In this document: positions 8,672 through 18,028 of the stretch, in pieces
Layout: every line of letters begins with the position of its first letter
How positions within the stretch are numbered: the first letter of the stretch is position 1
NCBI RefSeq assembly: GCF_011089895.1
Contig: NZ_JAANAT010000001.1
Coordinates: 434,001-498,000, forward strand
DNA: 64,000 nt
Source: Mucilaginibacter inviolabilis
GTDB taxonomy: Bacteria > Bacteroidota > Bacteroidia > Sphingobacteriales > Sphingobacteriaceae
Reading direction: 5' to 3'
Position numbers and translations under genes: made by a program
Notes under the pieces: model-generated
Databases searched by the model: none
Told to the model about the DNA's origin: nothing
The model's input: the letters and a program-made list of their open reading frames with translations, nothing else

Positions 8672-10201
8672 TTATTTATCGGCGTTATTCAGATCCCACA
8701 CTTTTAAAGATTTAATCATGGTCTTACCGTCAGAAAATAAAGATAATCCAGTAGCATCCTTATCAGGGTAAATCATGGTGGATATTACTTTTTCCCCGCT
8801 ATTGCCAAAAACCTCTAATGATGATTTATCTATCAATACCTGTATTCTTACGATACCATTTGCAGATTCCATTGGGGCGGTTTGAACCAGGTTCCGGGGA
8901 TCTTTATTTCCGCTCTCAGATCCGGTACAGTCTATATATAGTTCTTTTTTAGTGACATCATAGCCAATTATAATTTTTTGATTGGCACCCTTTTTTTCTG
9001 CTACAATGACTCCTGCTTTTTGGGCTTCATCCAGCTTAAATTCTACATCTATCCAGTTGGCATTGCTGTTAAAACTGCTATTGCCAGATAAATCAAAACG
9101 ACCATTAATGGACAAATTTTCTTTAATAAGTTTTTTACCCTTTGATAGTTTTGAAAGTGAATTGCTTATGATGATTGAGGGAATTTGTATCAATTCTATG
9201 CCCTTGTTTGTGGTTTTTAAAGAAAGGTCATGAGGTATAGACATCTGGCCCTTCCAGGGATAGGTTTCTTTACGACCATTTTGTAGCCAGCCTAGTAATA
9301 TCTTTTTGTTCCCCGGAGCATCACGCCAGGCTATGGCTGCATAAAAAGCATCACCATAATCAACAGTCAGTACTTTATCCGCAGGATTGTTATTTTTAAA
9401 TGTAATGCCATCAAAATCGCCTATGTAGTACTGCATTAATGGCCCATGATCTCCACCTGAGGATACAAATAGCACCCATTTTGTACGGGTTGGATCTCCG
9501 TCAACCCTCAGCGGCAGAAGTGATGGACATTCCCAGCCATTTTTGGTATAACCAGCGGGACCAAAATCGCTTAGTTTGGTCCAGTCCTTCAGATTTTTTG
9601 AACCATAAATGCGTACCATATGTTCATCGACCATAGCAACTGTCATGATCCATTGTTGAGTGGGTTCATACCAAAATACATTCGGATCACGGAAATCGTG
9701 CATTTGTAGGTCAATAACTGGGTTATTTGCATATAATTTGTATGATAAACCATTGTCATTGCTGTACGCGATAAACTGCGATTCCTTTTTCTGCTTAGGC
9801 TGATCGGCGGTAAAGATGGCAACAATGGGAGCCTGGCCATTTACACCAAAGCCACTGGTATTATTTTTATCAAGTACTGCTGATCCTGAGTAAATCCAGG
9901 TAGTGGTGTCTTTACTCAAAACTTCAGGAATGGCTACTGGTAAATGTTTCCAATGGATGAGGTCCTTACTGGTAGCGTGCCCCCAGCTCATGTGTCCCCA
10001 TTTATTTTCAAAAGGGTTATGTTGGTAATACAGGTTAAATTCTCCATTCAGGTAAATCAGACCATTAGGGTCGTTGGTCCAGTTAGTTGGTGGCGTAAAA
10101 TGATAAACCGGGCGCCATTGCGGCGTAGCTGTTTCTTGTTGTGCAAATAGCCTTAAGGATATAAATAACAGGGGTACGATTATTAGTTTGGTTTTATACA
10201 T
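8672..10201 (-). CDS. Glycoside hydrolase family 32 enzyme (levanase/inulinase/fructosidase type)
   Basis: Secreted or periplasmic fructan-degrading enzyme that releases fructose from beta-fructosides. The catalytic nucleophile motif WTNDPNG is near residue 43, the transition-state stabiliser RDPN near 170 and the acid/base motif ECPSL near 225. A C-terminal beta-sandwich (IQVLIDKSSLEVFGNSGE) is also present. The start is placed at the ATG at 10201, which gives a signal peptide (MYKTKLIIVPLLFISL...FAQQ) and 509 residues; an upstream ATG at 10243 would spoil that signal. It lies 56 bp behind an araC-type gene on the same strand, which probably controls it. Exact specificity (levan, inulin or sucrose) cannot be read. 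Confidence 0.93.
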   Translation of the reverse strand: MYKTKLIIVPLLFISLRLFAQQETATPQWRPVYHFTPPTNWTNDPNGLIYLNGEFNLYYQHNPFENKWGHMSWGHATSKDLIHWKHLPVAIPEVLSKDTTTWIYSGSAVLDKNNTSGFGVNGQAPIVAIFTADQPKQKKESQFIAYSNDNGLSYKLYANNPVIDLQMHDFRDPNVFWYEPTQQWIMTVAMVDEHMVRIYGSKNLKDWTKLSDFGPAGYTKNGWECPSLLPLRVDGDPTRTKWVLFVSSGGDHGPLMQYYIGDFDGITFKNNNPADKVLTVDYGDAFYAAIAWRDAPGNKKILLGWLQNGRKETYPWKGQMSIPHDLSLKTTNKGIELIQIPSIIISNSLSKLSKGKKLIKENLSINGRFDLSGNSSFNSNANWIDVEFKLDEAQKAGVIVAEKKGANQKIIIGYDVTKKELYIDCTGSESGNKDPRNLVQTAPMESANGIVRIQVLIDKSSLEVFGNSGEKVISTMIYPDKDATGLSLFSDGKTMIKSLKVWDLNNADK

Positions 10202-10257
10202 GGTTCTGATATTTTTCTGATAATTACTGTTCGGGTTAACCAATATTATAACGGCGA

Positions 10258-11154
10258 TCAGGCAAAATCTATCGGTGTGCCAATAGCTCTTTTTCGATAA
10301 TCGGTTGGGGTAATACCGGTTTTTTCTTTAAATATTTTAGAGAAATAGAAATAACTGTCAAAGCCCAAGTCATAAGCAATTTGCTTTATAGGAGTAGTCG
10401 GGTTGTTCAAAAGCTCTTTGGCCCGTTCTATTTTTAATTGGATATAATATTGACCCGGTGAAAGTCCTGTATAGCTTTTAAAAGCTTTCCTGAACCAGGA
10501 GTAACCTACCTGTAATTCTTTGGCTGCCTGCTCGGGTGAAAAGTCATTTACTACATTTGAGCGGAACAACAACCTGGCTTTATTAATGATCACTTCTTTT
10601 TCTTCGCACTCTACCTCGTTTTGTTTAAAAATAAAATGAAAATTTCCCATCAGATGCAAGGCCGCTCCTGAAATTAATGGTTGATAGCCCGTGGTTTCTT
10701 TTTTTGTTACTTCAATAATGTTGTTAAACAGACTGAGTATACCCTCATGAAAACCAACGTAGATCGTTGGGTTATCTGGTCTTAAGAAGTTTTTCCTTAG
10801 TAAATTATCTGCGATATCTCCTTTTATGCCTACCCAATATTCGTCCCAGCCAGTTTCGCTGTCTGGTTTATATCGATGCCGCTCTCCTGGGAAAAGAATA
10901 ATGATAGTTCCTGCCTTTATTTCGCGAGACTTGCAGCTGTCTGATTCAAAAATTCCTTTACCTCGTGTAATATAAATGATTTGGTATTCATTTAACACGC
11001 GCCCCATGTCCCAGTTAAAATAATGATGAGCAGGGTGGGTCTTAAATGGGTATAAACCTGTGGCTCCAATATGGGTACAACCCGTATTTAAAACACATAG
11101 CCCCCAGTTTTCATCTTCGCGGCTTACAGGTAGATATTTATAATAGTTGATCAT
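10258..11154 (-). CDS. AraC-family transcriptional regulator
   Basis: Sugar-responsive activator of the AraC/XylS type, 298 residues. The N-terminal cupin-like AraC sensing domain spans about 30-170 (GRVLNEYQIIYITRGKGIF, GTIIILFPGERHRYKP); the C-terminal double helix-turn-helix spans about 195-290 (GYSWFRKAFKSYTGLSPGQYY and IAYDLGFDSYFYFSKIFKEKTGITP). It sits between the GH32 gene on its own strand and a divergent hydrolase/isomerase operon, so it plausibly controls both. The effector is unknown. Confidence 0.92.
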   Translation of the reverse strand: MINYYKYLPVSREDENWGLCVLNTGCTHIGATGLYPFKTHPAHHYFNWDMGRVLNEYQIIYITRGKGIFESDSCKSREIKAGTIIILFPGERHRYKPDSETGWDEYWVGIKGDIADNLLRKNFLRPDNPTIYVGFHEGILSLFNNIIEVTKKETTGYQPLISGAALHLMGNFHFIFKQNEVECEEKEVIINKARLLFRSNVVNDFSPEQAAKELQVGYSWFRKAFKSYTGLSPGQYYIQLKIERAKELLNNPTTPIKQIAYDLGFDSYFYFSKIFKEKTGITPTDYRKRAIGTPIDFA

Positions 11155-11437
11155 GTAATTATGCTACTATAACGATTTAGTGGGTGGAAAACACCCAACT
11201 TACTATAACGATAGTACCAAAGAATTGTGGTTTATAAACATTAAAAATAGGAACATTTTACGTATAAACAAGACCGGTGTCAAAAAGTGTAAGTTAAATA
11301 TCAAAACCTATATTTCAATTTAGCCTCAGTAAAATACTTTTGAATATCAATTTAAATTTTTTCTCGGGTATAAGCGAGTGGATAATTCTAAGTCTTCTGT
11401 CTTTTAAATGGTTACGTTTAAAATATTATAAATCGCA
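11155..11437. promoter_or_regulatory. Divergent control region of the sugar-use locus
   Basis: 283 bp between the araC-type gene and the GH39-like gene. It must hold both promoters. Two nearly repeated stretches (ATTATGCTACTATAACG near 11158 and TTACTATAACGATAG near 11199) share ACTATAACGAT and are 30-40 bp apart, so they are candidate AraC sites. Confidence 0.45.
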
Positions 11438-12910
11438 ATGATGAAAAAAATAATGGGCCTGGTTTTAGGAGTATTTTGTTTAGGCATATGCACGGCACAA
11501 ACTCCGCAACTAAAAGTTAATTGGAATGAAGTGGTTATGATTTCTAAGTCGACTCCTACACTGCAGGTAGTTGGCAATTCTATGCTGCGTCGGAAGGCGC
11601 CAATGCACGATGGCTCTTTTGACGCGCTGCGTAATCTAAACGCCGATTATGTGCGTTATGTACCCTGGTTTCCGTATCCAAAGCTGGCTGTAGCCGAATT
11701 GGAGGCTCCAACCGCTACTAAAACATCGTGGGATTTTAGTTTGATAGATCCAATGACGATAGACTTTCTGGAAGCCACCCAAGGACATTCTGTAATTATG
11801 AATTTTAGCACCATACCGCAATGGATGTTTAAAACGGAGAAGCCTGTTGCTTATCCCGAAGACGCCAACCAGGTTGCCTGGAATTATGGTGGTGGTACTG
11901 AGTTGAGAGATACTACCATGAAAGAGCTGACGGATTATTATGTGCGCCTCATCAGTTGGTACACCCAAGGTGGATTTACTGATGAGTTGGGGAAATACCA
12001 CAAATCTGGTTATCATTATGAAATTCCGTACTGGGAAGTATTAAATGAGCCCGATCTGGAACATAACATGTCACCACAAACCTATACCAAAATTTATGAT
12101 GCTATGGTAACAGCAATAAAAGCCGTGTTACCCAATATTAAATTTGTAGGACTGGCGCTTGCGTATGAAAGACCTGAATGGTTTGAATATTTTCTGAATC
12201 CGGCTAATCATAAACCGGGCATTCCGTTGGACATGATATCTTATCACTGTTACGCCAATGCTAACAGCAATCAAAAGTTTGAGGCGTACGAATATTCAGT
12301 ATTTGATAAAGCGGAGCATTTTATAAGTATAGTAGCCTACATCGAAAGTATTCGCAAACGGCTATCACCAAATACTAAAACAGATATTAATGAACTGGGA
12401 ACGTTTGTAAGCGGCGAAATGCGTGATCAACCCATTACTCCGGCTTACTGGAACCTGTCTGCAAGTGTGTATGCTTATTTCTTTATAGAACTTACCAAAG
12501 CCGGTATTGATGTTATAGGTGAATCTCAACTAGTTGGCTTTCCCAGTCAGTATCCGGATGTAAGTATGATTAATTATGAAAAGAATAAACCCAATGCCCG
12601 CTTTTGGGTACTCAAACTCATAAAAGACAATATTAATCCGGGCAGTAAATTGGTAAGAACCAATATAGAAGGGAATAATGGGGATGATATTGTTGCGCAG
12701 GGATTTATAGATGGAGGAGATAAAAAGATACTGATCCTTAATAAACGTAATAAAACCATTAAGATAAAAGTGCCACAGGATATTAAAGCTGCTAAATTGA
12801 GTATGCTTGATAGTACCATTGGAGATAAAGAGCCTGTGCAATCAACATTAAACAACGATTTTATTGAGATTAAGCCTTTTGCCGTTGCTATGCTTGTTGC
12901 AGGTAAATAA
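11438..12910 (+). CDS. Glycoside hydrolase, clan GH-A, family 39-like
   Basis: Secreted retaining glycosidase with a (beta/alpha)8 barrel. It has a signal peptide (MMKKIMGLVLGVFCLGICTAQ), the acid/base motif WEVLNEPDLE near residue 200 and a likely nucleophile in TDINELGTF near 328; both catalytic glutamates are in the expected clan GH-A order. A short beta domain closes the C-terminus. GH39 includes beta-xylosidases and alpha-L-iduronidases, but the substrate here is not determined. First gene of a three-gene rightward set with a rhamnosidase-like enzyme and a sugar isomerase. Confidence 0.75.
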   Translation: MMKKIMGLVLGVFCLGICTAQTPQLKVNWNEVVMISKSTPTLQVVGNSMLRRKAPMHDGSFDALRNLNADYVRYVPWFPYPKLAVAELEAPTATKTSWDFSLIDPMTIDFLEATQGHSVIMNFSTIPQWMFKTEKPVAYPEDANQVAWNYGGGTELRDTTMKELTDYYVRLISWYTQGGFTDELGKYHKSGYHYEIPYWEVLNEPDLEHNMSPQTYTKIYDAMVTAIKAVLPNIKFVGLALAYERPEWFEYFLNPANHKPGIPLDMISYHCYANANSNQKFEAYEYSVFDKAEHFISIVAYIESIRKRLSPNTKTDINELGTFVSGEMRDQPITPAYWNLSASVYAYFFIELTKAGIDVIGESQLVGFPSQYPDVSMINYEKNKPNARFWVLKLIKDNINPGSKLVRTNIEGNNGDDIVAQGFIDGGDKKILILNKRNKTIKIKVPQDIKAAKLSMLDSTIGDKEPVQSTLNNDFIEIKPFAVAMLVAGK

Positions 12911-12970
12911 GGATACTAAAATCATATCTTTTATGCGGGTATTTAAATCAAAAACTATAAGGCAATTATA

Positions 12971-15900
12971 ATGAATAGGTTCTTATTTCTCTTTATAATC
13001 ATTTTCTATAGTTTGAGTATTGCTCATGCACAGGTAAGCAAATTAAAAGAACAATTTATCCATCCACCTAACAGCGCTAAACCGGGTGTATACTGGTATT
13101 TTATGGATGGCAATATGTCGGAAAAATCGATCACTGCTGATTTGGAGGCCATGAAGAAAGCCGGAATAGGTAACCTCATTTTTCTGGAGGTAAATGTAGG
13201 GATCCCACGCGGTCCTGTTGAATTTTTAAGCGAAGAGTGGCAGGGTATGTTTGTTCACGCGGTAAAAGAAGCTAAGCGTTTAGGGATAGAGATAACATTA
13301 GGGATAGGACCGGGTTGGACAGGTAGCGGCGGTCCTTGGGTACCTATAGAGAAGTCTATGCAGCATTTGGTCAGTAGTTCTGTCAATATAACCGGAGGCA
13401 AAAAACAACCCATTATTTTACCTAAACCCTTACCTAAGCAGCCTTATTTTGGTGAAGGCGCTTTTACACCTGAACTAAAAAAACAGTGGAATGATTTTTA
13501 TGAAGATGTAGCTGTGCTGGCTTATCCAACTCCATCGACAGCAACCTCAAAAATAACTGATATCGATGAAAAAGCTTTATTTTATCGCGCACCTTATTCA
13601 TCTGTTAGAGGGGTTAAACAATATCTGCCAACAACAGCCGAATACGTTGAGCCAGCTAAAAATGCGGTGATTGATAGGTCTAAAATTATAGATCTTACGG
13701 GTAGGCTCCAGCCTGATGGTACGATCAATTGGATGGCGCCAAAAGGTAAGTGGACTATCATGCGTTTTGGCCGCAGGAACAACGGTGCTATTACCCGTCC
13801 GGCTCCAGTACCAGGTTTGGGCTTTGAGGCTGACAAATTTGATATCGTAGCACTTAACGCTCATTTGGATAACTATATAGGCAAATTGATAAGGAAAACC
13901 GGCATTCCGGACTTAAAAGATGAAGGTGGTTTAAAAAGACTGCATATGGACAGTTGGGAAATGGGGGCTCAAAACTGGACTTCCCATTTTCGTGAAGAAT
14001 TTAGAAAGCGCAGAGGGTACGATCCTTTAACCTATTATCCGGTGTATGCAGGTAATATTGTTGAAAGCAATGAAGTAAGTGAACGCTTTTTATGGGATCT
14101 TAGGCAAACGGCGCAAGAACTTGTCTTAGAAAACCATGCGCAACAGGTTAAAGCATATGCCAGGCGTTATGGGTTACAGTTATCTATTGAGCCTTACGAT
14201 ATGAACCCTACGGCCGATTTGGAATTGGGTAATATTGCCGATGTGCCTATGTGCGAATTCTGGAGTAAAGGATGGGGCTTTAATTCATCATTTAGTTGTA
14301 TTGAGTCTACTTCAATAGGTCACGTCAATGGGAAATCGTTGATCCCGGCAGAGGCTTTTACCGCTCAGGATGAGGTTTGGAAACAATATCCCGGATCAAT
14401 GAAAAACCAGGGCGACTGGGCTTTTGCCACTGGTATCAATCGTTTTGTATACCATACCTTTCAGAACCAGTTCCTGGCCGATTCATTGCGCCCCGGTGCC
14501 ACCATGGGCCCTTATGGTGTGCATTGGGACAGAAACCAAACCTGGTGGCCAATGGTTGGCAGTTATCATGAATATATATCACGCTGCCAGTATATTTTAC
14601 AGCAGGGCCGTGCTGTTGCTGATATACTTTATTTAACCCCCGAAGGCTCGCCGCATGTGTTTCGTCCACCTTCATCAGCAATGGATGGTGATGTGATCAT
14701 GCCTGACAGAAAGGGTTATAATTTTGATGGTTGTGCACCGGGTCAGCTTTATCGGGCAAGCGTGCAAAATGGTATGATTGTATTTCCTGGCGGGGCCAGT
14801 TATAGGCTACTTGTATTACCAGCAGTTAAAACCATGACACCAGCCTTACTTCAGAAAATAATGGCGCTCGTAAATGATGGCGCTGTGGTAGTAGGGGTAC
14901 CTCCTGTAAAATCGCCGGGATTATCCGGGTATCCCTTATGTGACGTACAGGTTGGTACATTAGCTAAAACACTTTGGGGTACTTTGCAAGAACCTGATCA
15001 GCAAAGTATACATCCATATGGAAAAGGCAAAGTGATATGGGGAGGCAATCTGGATAAACAGATCAATGATCTTTATCCTGAATATGACCTTACAGCTCAA
15101 CTATTAAAGTCGATGGCTGTTGAACAAGATTTTGCTGCCGATGGTACATTGCGTTACACACACCGAATGACAGATGATGCTGATATTTATTTTGTAGCTA
15201 ACAGAACAGGAGCCACTGTAGAAACAAGCGCAACTTTCAGGAGTAATAAGGGTAATCCGCAGCTTTGGGATGCCGTAACCGGCGAAATAAGGCCACTGCC
15301 AGAATATACTGTAAATGGACAGTTAACCACCGTGCCGTTAAAGCTTGATGCTTATGAAAGCTGTTTTATTGTGTTTGCCGGGGCTGAATCTTCTATGCCA
15401 TTTACTCATAAAAACTTTGCTGTAAATACGATAATCAAAACATTTGATGGCCCCTGGCAGGTCTCGTTTGATACTAAATGGGGTGGCCCCAAAAGTATCC
15501 GTTTTGATCAGTTAGTGGATTGGACATTGAGGCCAGAAGATGGTATCAGGCATTATTCCGGTACAGCAACCTATTACAAGGACTTTGATATGCCGGTAAA
15601 AACAGGTAAGATGAATAAAAGCATATATCTGGATTTAGGCGAAGTTAACCAGATGGCCCGCGTTAAACTCAACGGGAAAGATATGGGTGTGGTTTGGACA
15701 GCACCCTGGCGCGTGAATATGAATAACGCCATTTTGAAAAAACACAACAAGCTTCAAATTGAAGTAGTGAATTTATGGGCAAACAGGTTGATCGGTGATG
15801 CCAATTTTCCGGATGATGGTATACTAAATGGACGCTGGCCTGACTGGTTAACCCAGGGCAAGCCGAGAACAAGCCATAGGTATACATTCTCAACCTATAA

Positions 15901-15976
15901 CTATTACACAAAAGATTCCCCTTTAATAAAATCGGGTCTGGTAGGTCCTGTTACAATCCAGGAAAGTAATCGTTAA
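12971..15976 (+). CDS. GH106-like alpha-L-rhamnosidase family protein
   Basis: Large (1001 aa) secreted enzyme with signal peptide (residues 1-21, ending AHAQ). The N-terminal catalytic barrel begins with FIHPPNSAKPGVYWYFMDGN and contains ITADLEAMKKAGIGNLIFLE, both characteristic of the GH106/alpha-L-rhamnosidase group; the C-terminal 170 residues look like a galactose-binding-type sandwich (YLDLGEVNQMARVKLNGKDMG, VVNLWANRLIGD). GH106 enzymes remove rhamnose from plant polysaccharides such as pectin side chains. It lies 60 bp after the GH39-like gene. Family is fairly sure; activity is inferred. Confidence 0.83.
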   Translation: MNRFLFLFIIIFYSLSIAHAQVSKLKEQFIHPPNSAKPGVYWYFMDGNMSEKSITADLEAMKKAGIGNLIFLEVNVGIPRGPVEFLSEEWQGMFVHAVKEAKRLGIEITLGIGPGWTGSGGPWVPIEKSMQHLVSSSVNITGGKKQPIILPKPLPKQPYFGEGAFTPELKKQWNDFYEDVAVLAYPTPSTATSKITDIDEKALFYRAPYSSVRGVKQYLPTTAEYVEPAKNAVIDRSKIIDLTGRLQPDGTINWMAPKGKWTIMRFGRRNNGAITRPAPVPGLGFEADKFDIVALNAHLDNYIGKLIRKTGIPDLKDEGGLKRLHMDSWEMGAQNWTSHFREEFRKRRGYDPLTYYPVYAGNIVESNEVSERFLWDLRQTAQELVLENHAQQVKAYARRYGLQLSIEPYDMNPTADLELGNIADVPMCEFWSKGWGFNSSFSCIESTSIGHVNGKSLIPAEAFTAQDEVWKQYPGSMKNQGDWAFATGINRFVYHTFQNQFLADSLRPGATMGPYGVHWDRNQTWWPMVGSYHEYISRCQYILQQGRAVADILYLTPEGSPHVFRPPSSAMDGDVIMPDRKGYNFDGCAPGQLYRASVQNGMIVFPGGASYRLLVLPAVKTMTPALLQKIMALVNDGAVVVGVPPVKSPGLSGYPLCDVQVGTLAKTLWGTLQEPDQQSIHPYGKGKVIWGGNLDKQINDLYPEYDLTAQLLKSMAVEQDFAADGTLRYTHRMTDDADIYFVANRTGATVETSATFRSNKGNPQLWDAVTGEIRPLPEYTVNGQLTTVPLKLDAYESCFIVFAGAESSMPFTHKNFAVNTIIKTFDGPWQVSFDTKWGGPKSIRFDQLVDWTLRPEDGIRHYSGTATYYKDFDMPVKTGKMNKSIYLDLGEVNQMARVKLNGKDMGVVWTAPWRVNMNNAILKKHNKLQIEVVNLWANRLIGDANFPDDGILNGRWPDWLTQGKPRTSHRYTFSTYNYYTKDSPLIKSGLVGPVTIQESNR

Positions 15977-16016
15977 TATTCATAAAATATTACAACACGT
16001 AATATCACACCATAAG

Positions 16017-17447
16017 ATGATCAACAGTAATTTAACTATCGGGGTATTTGGAATAGGCTTAGATGTTTATTGGAAGCAATTTGATGGGCTCAAAACATAT
16101 TTGGAAGGTTGCCTGGAAACATTATGCTTAAAATTTGACGACATACCGGTACGCATTGTTAACGCCGGAATAATAGATACCGTTAATAAGGCTTTTGATG
16201 CGGGGAAACAATTCAGACAGGAGGATGTAAATATGGTGTTTTTGTATGTAGGTACCTATGCACTATCGTCAACTGTAATGCCTGTGGTGCAAAAGTTAAA
16301 CGTACCCGTTATTGTACTTAATCTTTCTCCGGAAGCTTGTATTGATTATCAAAGCTTTAATCAATTAACTGATCGCACAACAATGACAGGAGTCTGGTTA
16401 AGGCATTGTTCCGCTTGCCCGGTGCCCGAGATAGCTAATGTTTTTAAACGCACAGGTATTAATTTTCATCAGGTGACAGGTGTACTTGAGAATGATGAGA
16501 TAAGCCATAAGGAAATAACGGAATGGGTAGAGGCCGCTAATGTGGCACACATTATGCAAAGTAACCGGATGGGATGTATGGGTAACTATTACTCAGGTAT
16601 GCTTGATATCTATACTGATCTTACTCTGCAGATAAAGTATTTTGGTGGGCATTTTGAACATATTGAGGTAGAGGAGCTTACCGCTATCAAAAATACTGTC
16701 ACCCAGGATGAAGCAGAGGGACGCATAGCAGAATTTTATGTGAAATTTGATATACAGGATGATTGCTCTTATGCAGAGTTACTGAGGGCTGCCAAAACAT
16801 CTGTAGCGATGGATAAGTTAATAGCCAGGTACCAGCTTGGGGCATTTGCTTATTATCATAAAGGAACCGGCAATCCCGATAATGAAGATACCATGAGCTC
16901 TATTATTTTAGGGAACTCATTGCTTACTGCTAATGGTATACCGGTAGCAGGCGAGTTTGAAATAAAGAATGCACAGGCAATGAAGATCATGGATAGTTTT
17001 GGTGCAGGCGGTTCCTTTACAGAATATTATGCCATGGATTATAAAGATGATGTGGTTTTGATGGGGCATGATGGTCCGGGTCATATTGCTATTGCCGAAG
17101 GCCGTACAAAGGTAAAGCCTTTACAGGTTTATCATGGTAAAGTAGGGCGGGGGCTTTCGGTTGAGATGACTGTTAAATGCGGCCCGGTTACCTGTCTCTC
17201 TATTCTTGAAAAAGGGAACGGCGAACTCATGATGTTGGTTGCCGAAGGAGAGTCTGTTGATGGACCTATTCTTCAAATAGGAAACACTAACAGCAGGTAT
17301 AAATTCCCTATCGGTTCCCGTGAATTTGTTAACAATTGGAATAGTTATGGGCCCGCACACCATTGCGCTGTAGGGGTGGGGCATATCAGTAGTAAGCTTA
17401 AAAAACTATCGGCAATATTAGGCATGGATATGGTAAAGGTATGTTGA
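16017..17447 (+). CDS. L-arabinose/L-fucose isomerase-family protein
   Basis: Cytoplasmic aldose-ketose isomerase family, 476 residues, no signal peptide. The N-terminal part has the alternating Rossmann-like layout of the family (LTIGVFGIGLDVYWKQFDG, VNMVFLYVGTYALSS), and the C-terminal part carries conserved acidic and histidine residues of the metal site (GEFEIKNAQAMKIMDSFGAGG, HDGPGHIAIAEGR). Placed 40 bp after the rhamnosidase-like gene, it probably handles the sugar freed by the two hydrolases. It is divergent from classical AraA, so the true substrate (arabinose, rhamnose or fucose) is open. Confidence 0.75.
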   Translation: MINSNLTIGVFGIGLDVYWKQFDGLKTYLEGCLETLCLKFDDIPVRIVNAGIIDTVNKAFDAGKQFRQEDVNMVFLYVGTYALSSTVMPVVQKLNVPVIVLNLSPEACIDYQSFNQLTDRTTMTGVWLRHCSACPVPEIANVFKRTGINFHQVTGVLENDEISHKEITEWVEAANVAHIMQSNRMGCMGNYYSGMLDIYTDLTLQIKYFGGHFEHIEVEELTAIKNTVTQDEAEGRIAEFYVKFDIQDDCSYAELLRAAKTSVAMDKLIARYQLGAFAYYHKGTGNPDNEDTMSSIILGNSLLTANGIPVAGEFEIKNAQAMKIMDSFGAGGSFTEYYAMDYKDDVVLMGHDGPGHIAIAEGRTKVKPLQVYHGKVGRGLSVEMTVKCGPVTCLSILEKGNGELMMLVAEGESVDGPILQIGNTNSRYKFPIGSREFVNNWNSYGPAHHCAVGVGHISSKLKKLSAILGMDMVKVC

Positions 17448-17486
17448 AATGTTAAATGTGTTTTCAGTGCTGGTGAGCTTCTTATT

Positions 17487-17972
17487 TTATTGAAAAATTG
17501 CGATCTGATTGCAACAAAGCTCATACAGCGCAATTAGCGAAAAACATAAACCTATAAAAATAAGCAGGCTTCTTGCCCAATTCATCGTACTCCATTCTTT
17601 CCAAGCCCTGGATAGTTTTTCAATATCTGATAATTGCGCTGTCTTGAACATGATATCATTTCTTGGATAGAAATACAGAAAAGTAAGTATATCTGCCAAA
17701 ATATACAGTATAAATGCAATACCTGAATACAGGCGCACAGATGAAATTTGCCAACAGATAATAGGGGCGGTTAAAGCTAAAATTTGACTGATTGGGGAAA
17801 ATGCTTTAAAAAAAGTACCTGGATTGTATTTTTTAGCATACTCTCTTGCTGTCGCAATGGAATTGGGAATGTCTGCACCCCATGATCTTGCATCAACAAG
17901 AGATGTATACACATTAATAAAAAGCAGTCCATTGGCACAGATAATCGATAATAACAAAATGATAATTTTCAT
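17487..17972 (-). CDS. DUF1772-like (anthrone oxygenase-type) membrane protein
   Basis: Small integral membrane protein, 161 residues from the chosen ATG, with four hydrophobic helices (about 1-20, 60-78, 83-105, 135-158). The layout and the sequence FYPRNDIMF followed by a WSTMNWAR helix resemble DUF1772/anthrone-oxygenase-like proteins; function in bacteria is not established. A longer reading would start at 18017 inside the divergent tetR gene, so the ATG at 17972 is preferred. It is probably repressed by that TetR protein, since a 21-bp palindrome fills the shared control region. Confidence 0.65.
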   Translation of the reverse strand: MKIIILLLSIICANGLLFINVYTSLVDARSWGADIPNSIATAREYAKKYNPGTFFKAFSPISQILALTAPIICWQISSVRLYSGIAFILYILADILTFLYFYPRNDIMFKTAQLSDIEKLSRAWKEWSTMNWARSLLIFIGLCFSLIALYELCCNQIAIFQ

Positions 17973-17994
17973 ACGCCATATTTTATAAATTAAG

Positions 17995-18028
17995 TAAAAA
18001 TAATTATTTTTGGACAATGTCCAAAAAA
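17995..18028. promoter_or_regulatory. Overlapping divergent promoters with a 21-bp perfect palindrome on the tetR start codon
   Basis: Two 10-base arms, TTTTTGGACA and its complement, flank a central A at 18017 that is the first base of the tetR ATG. Rightward, TATTTTTG at 18005-18012 is a perfect -7 box, which would place the transcription start at or beside the ATG (a leaderless message). Leftward, TTTG inside the right arm is followed after 19 bases by TATTTTTA, a 7-of-8 match, so the same palindrome sits between -33 and -7 of the DUF1772 gene. Confidence 0.7.

Noticed and set aside
12530..12855. Two leftward open frames inside the GH39-like gene
   Set aside because: Shadow frames antisense to a gene with signal peptide and catalytic motifs.
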